Positions 60,209 to 64,000 of a DNA stretch of 64,000 nucleotides are shown here, one piece after another. Source of the DNA: Melastoma dodecandrum (lineage: Eukaryota; Streptophyta; Magnoliopsida; Myrtales; Melastomataceae); NCBI GenBank assembly GCA_029817715.1, contig JARUPY010000462.1, positions 115,062 to 179,061 of the forward strand. The letters run 5' to 3'. Under the pieces are notes generated by a model. The model was not told the origin of the DNA, searched no databases, and saw only the letters and a program-made list of their open reading frames with translations. The position numbers and the translations under genes were made by a program. Position 1 is the stretch's first letter, and the number at the start of each line of letters is the position of its first letter.

Positions 60209-60722
60209 TGTGACATAAAGACAATGCATGAAATCCCACTAAATCGCTTAAGTCATTAGGATATGAGCATCTCATTTGTCTAATGTTGCTTACGGTTGGG
60301 TGTAGACTATTTTATAACCTATAGTCCATTGATGGATAGAACATAGGCTACGGTATATTACGGATAGGTCCCTTCCCTTGTCCTTCAAACAATTATTTAA
60401 CTAAGGGGCAAAAACTGACATTTCAAAAAGGAAATCCTTTAGGTTTTCCTTATATCTGGATTAATCGCCCTGACAGAAAATAGATCGTCAGTTTGTTTTA
60501 TTTGGCCTCCTCCATTGAGAGCAGCCGTACGGGAAGGAAAAGGGGAAGAAGATCTCCGCCGCCAGGTTACAATTATCAGGTTTACGGTATGGCGAACGTG
60601 GCGAATACGGGTACGTTTTCTTTTCCCTTGTTCTTTCTCGGTGACCGTAAACCCGCGTAACCGATCCAGTCTTCCGTTGTTTTCTTTATTTGTTATTTCT
60701 GTGATTGTGTGAATTTCTAACA
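60209..60722 (+). repeat. 5' LTR of a copia element
   Basis: It runs from TGTGACATAA to TTTCTAACA (about 514 bp) and is followed two bases later by a primer-binding site. The pairing TG...CA and the adjacent PBS define it. Confidence 0.7.
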
Positions 60723-60724
60723 TG

Positions 60725-60736
60725 TGGTATCAGAGC
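60725..60736 (+). other. Primer-binding site for initiator tRNA-Met
   Basis: TGGTATCAGAGC is complementary to the 3' end of plant initiator methionine tRNA, the usual primer of copia retrotransposons. Confidence 0.85.
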
Positions 60737-63700
60737 GGATTACGCGGATCTACGATCCCGAGCAAAGAATTTTCAATTTAATATATTGAAATTGTGTTAT
60801 TTGTTTGATTGAGAAAAACTAATGACGGCTAGGGTTCTGCGAAACCTGAACGTTCTGATCATTTTTTTTTTTGGTATATTGTTAATTAGATTATTTTATT
60901 ATTATTTTTTTTAAGATTATTATTTAAAGAATATATAATAACAATAAATAACAATAATATATATATATATAATATATATATATATATATAATGCCCAAGT
61001 GGGCCTTTGCCCAAAATGGGCAATATAAATAATAATAATAAAAAAAAAGTGGCCCAAGTGGGCCAGGCCAAAATTGGCCTTTCTTAACCCAATTGGGCTG
61101 AGCTAGTTAAATAAAAAAAAAAGGAAGTCTGGCCCAAGTGGGCCAAGCTTTAAAGGAAAGAATGCCTGACCCAAGTGGGTCAGGCTTTATATTTATAGCC
61201 CCATGGCGGTCAGTCCATATCGGCGACCGGCCAACCATTGACCAATCATTAAAAAAATAAATAAATAATATTAATAATAATAAAATTATATTAAAATTAA
61301 ATAAATAAATTCTTGGGGGTAATTAATATAAGTTGCACATGTTGTAAAGTGTAGTATACACAAACATTTTAATTAAGACTCGTTGAAGGAAATATAAAAT
61401 CATTTATACACGAGAAAAGGGTCACACTTAAAATCTTTTTGGTGTGACGAACGTTATGAGCCTAGTGAGATTTGACCATGTTGTGCTATGAAGTTTGGTT
61501 GCCAAAGTGACCCATTTATGGTGACATGTTGGTTTCTTATTCTCTATTAAGACATGCATTTATTTATTGAAGGAACTTCATAATGTGCTGCAAGTGTTTG
61601 GCTACCAAAGTGGCTCGCTTGTACGTAACAGGTTGGAGGTTCCTTAAAGGTGGCATGTATGAATTTTCACAAATTTTATTATAGCACATTGTGCTGTGTA
61701 TGATTTCACCAAAGTGGATCATGCATGGTGACACGTGATCCGGTGTAGGAATTCTTTGATTCTGATAATTGGATTAGACTATTTATTTCCCAAAGGAAAT
61801 ACCATTTGTCTGAATCTTGTTGTTTCTTGTGATCCTTGTGGGGAAAGGATTTTCTCTGCTTTGTGTTTTCTCTACCCAAAGGGGAGTTGACATTGGAGTT
61901 TGAGAGGATTGCTTCATAATTGATTGATCTACATTGAATCGATCTTATACTGCTCATGACACTTAATGGTTGCACGCTTACTTTTGTTCTACAGTTTACC
62001 TTCAATAGTGTTGCAACAATGCTTACCACCTATTAGAGGTCTAAAGTGCGATTAAATTAAAAGAGTGAAGCAGGATTCCTCGAGTTTATATGGGCTGCCC
62101 ATCAATCAGGATAATGGGTCTTTACAAATTGAATAACTATGGTGCCCACAGCGATTGCGAGCTCAATCTAGGAGACATGGAGAACTATGAGACAGTGGTC
62201 CACCACAACGCAATATAAAATGTGTCATGCTGGCCATCGAATAGGTCAATTCCCAGGATAATCATTCTTTAGTGGTTTACCAGAGACTTAATAATGCCAA
62301 AGGCTACTTCTTGCAGCTATTGAGAGCGATATCACAGTATCTGTATAATGCGGACGAATCACGCACCATGCTCGGAGATGATGAAATTGGGCTTTGGGTT
62401 TACAAGTGATTTTGCCAAATGTGATGGGAAGTTTCATTATGAGATGGGTTGACAATGTAGCAGTCTAAGCTGCGTGCCCACGGAAGGATTGATTTGCCGG
62501 ACGAATTACATTTGTTCCTCGCATTCCCTCAGCTCTTTGCCTCCAGAGATTTGGAATGATACACGACAGCTTTATTAATACTCAAGGGCGAGAGTATGGA
62601 CGAGCGAATGAGCTTACGATCACTCGTTTATACTCTTTTCCGCTGAGGAGGAGAAAAACTATAGAAGTATATGGGGCCGAGTTGCTTTTGTGGTGACTCG
62701 GTGACTGGTTAAGTGTCCCGTTAAGGAATAAGGATTTCATAGAGGGATTCAAACCACGTGTGAAATAAGACACACAGGGACCTCATAGACTTTTAAGAAG
62801 TTTGGTGTTGGACAGAAGGATGGCAAAATAGTTTCGAGAAGGATGCGCCTCGTAAGTGCATAAAGGGGGGCATTAAGTGTTTGTTTTGGTGTAGAAAATG
62901 GGACACTTGAAGAAAGACTGTTATCTTTTTAGGAGAATTGGCTTGAGAAGCAAAAGAAGAAGATTATGAATGGTGGGAGGCTAAACCATCAACACACTTT
63001 GGTTTGTTTCGAATTCAAATCTTGTCGACTATGTGTCTTCATTTTTTTATTTAATTTTTGAATACTTGGTGCGTGGGATAGCGGTGATCGAGAGGTGATA
63101 TTGCTATGATCTTGCAGGGATTCAAGAGGAAAGGATGCCAAATGAGATTTTGAATTTGTTGTTGGTACTATGTGAAAGGTGGATATTAGATTTAACGCAG
63201 ATGCAGCCGTTGTGAATTTTTAGGGAGTTGTTAGATGCTTCCGTTTAGATTCAGGCTTTTGAACTTGTTGTTATGGAGAACGTTCTGTATTATTCAACCA
63301 ACTTTCAGGAGAAACTTAATCTCTGTTCCTGTGTTGGACTCAAATTTGGGATTCTATAATTGTTTATTTCAGAATGGCTTCATGGCAGTTTGTCGGTTAA
63401 ATTCAAAAATTGTTGGTAGTACTACATTGTCCTAATGTGCCTTTAATCGATTAGATTTGGTACCATCCATATGGTGGTTTGAATCCTTATGTTGCTGAAT
63501 CTTCTTAGCACCTAAAATGAGTTTTGTCGAAATGGTAAAAGTCTTCAAGTGGGTTGTGGCATGAAAACGTTTGGGCCACTAATCCTAAAGAGCGAGTGAT
63601 ACGTCTTTATAAAGGACAATTTGCTTCCATCTCCTCGATATTCAATGGACATTAGGAGACTTGTGTTGATTGTATCCAAGGAAAGTTAACGAAAACTCGG

Positions 63701-64000
63701 AAGAACGGAGCCACACGTAGTACTGGTCTAATTAGAGATTGTGCATACTTGAGATATCAGTGGACCTCTTCAGGGGACTACCTTTATGATGGAAATATAG
63801 TTATTTCATTACCTTCATAGACGATTCTTCCTCTCGCTAACGCTTCATATTTCTCAATAAAAGAGAAATCAGAGGCTTTGGAGGACAATTTAAGGTCTTC
63901 AAGTTGGTAAGTTAGAGAATCAATTAGAGAAAATCAATTAAGATTGTGAAGGATCGGATAGAGGTGGTGAATATTTATGGTAGGACCATACAGGCTCCGG
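60737..64000 (+). mobile_element. Degenerate copia retrotransposon, internal region
   Basis: A non-coding leader (60737-62000; AT-rich, with several 'gcccaagtgggcc' repeats at 61000-61180) precedes broken coding. Traces are a gag zinc-knuckle (KMGHLKKDCY, near 62900) and the pre-integrase/integrase region: LGH then KERVIRLYKGQF, TCVDCIQGKLTKTRK, NGATRSTGLI and FSIKEKSEALE (63560-63900). Stops and small indels are frequent, and the element runs off the window. It cannot encode protein. Confidence 0.75.

Overview
The window is nuclear DNA of a flowering plant. Genes are broken by many GT-AG introns with plant-type splice sites, and the protein families are plant ones: group IIa WRKY, XS/XH (FDM/IDN2), DUF1995 chloroplast protein, plant phospholipid N-methyltransferase and U11/U12-31K. 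The rest is mostly retrotransposon and DNA-transposon debris. I cannot place the species more closely than angiosperm.

Layout. 1-645 is part of a gypsy-type LTR. 1148-7497 is a stack of copia/SIRE-like LTR sequence with nested tandem repeats. 8541-11231 (-) is an intact ten-exon receptor-like kinase (At1g80640 type). 11232-20138 is gene-poor, with LTR pieces, an F-box/LRR scrap and an inverted-repeat element. 20139-22154 (+) is a three-exon gene for a coiled-coil protein ending in a DLNLP (EAR) motif. A complete hAT transposon (22209-26105) with a perfect 8-bp target-site duplication sits 46 bp after its stop. 26459-27148 (+) is the 5' part of a BRIZ1/BRAP2 gene, cut off by a truncated gypsy element (27200-31177, -). 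31855-32477 (-) is the 3' part of a deSI/PPPDE peptidase gene, next to a decayed Mutator-like element (about 32590-36856) that also carries an antisense GRF-zinc-finger ORF. 

The gene-rich part follows. It holds an intact FDM/IDN2-like gene (37666-40867, +), a WRKY40-like gene (42276-43508, +) and a PLMT gene with an apparent 1-nt frameshift (44231-44884, -). Next come a single-exon U11/U12-31K gene (45339-46112, -), a degenerate MULE-like element (46233-47336) and an intact twelve-exon DUF1995/LPA3-family gene (47429-50569, +). Then come a CNGC pseudogene (about 50990-53130, -), another SIRE-like LTR (to 55921), a strange TACGAAA-rich array (56000-56880), a pseudogene of an At4g25390-type kinase (57653-59850, +) and a small membrane ORF (59922-60137, -). 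A decayed copia element (60209 to the end, +) closes the window.

How it fits together. The genes are independently transcribed housekeeping, signalling and regulatory genes rather than one pathway. From memory, several closest Arabidopsis relatives (At1g80610, At1g80640, At1g80690, At1g80790, At1g80840, At1g80860) are neighbours at the end of chromosome 1 in the same order apart from the first two. The window therefore looks like an old conserved block expanded and damaged by transposons. All exon models were built by eye from splice sites, reading phase and family similarity.
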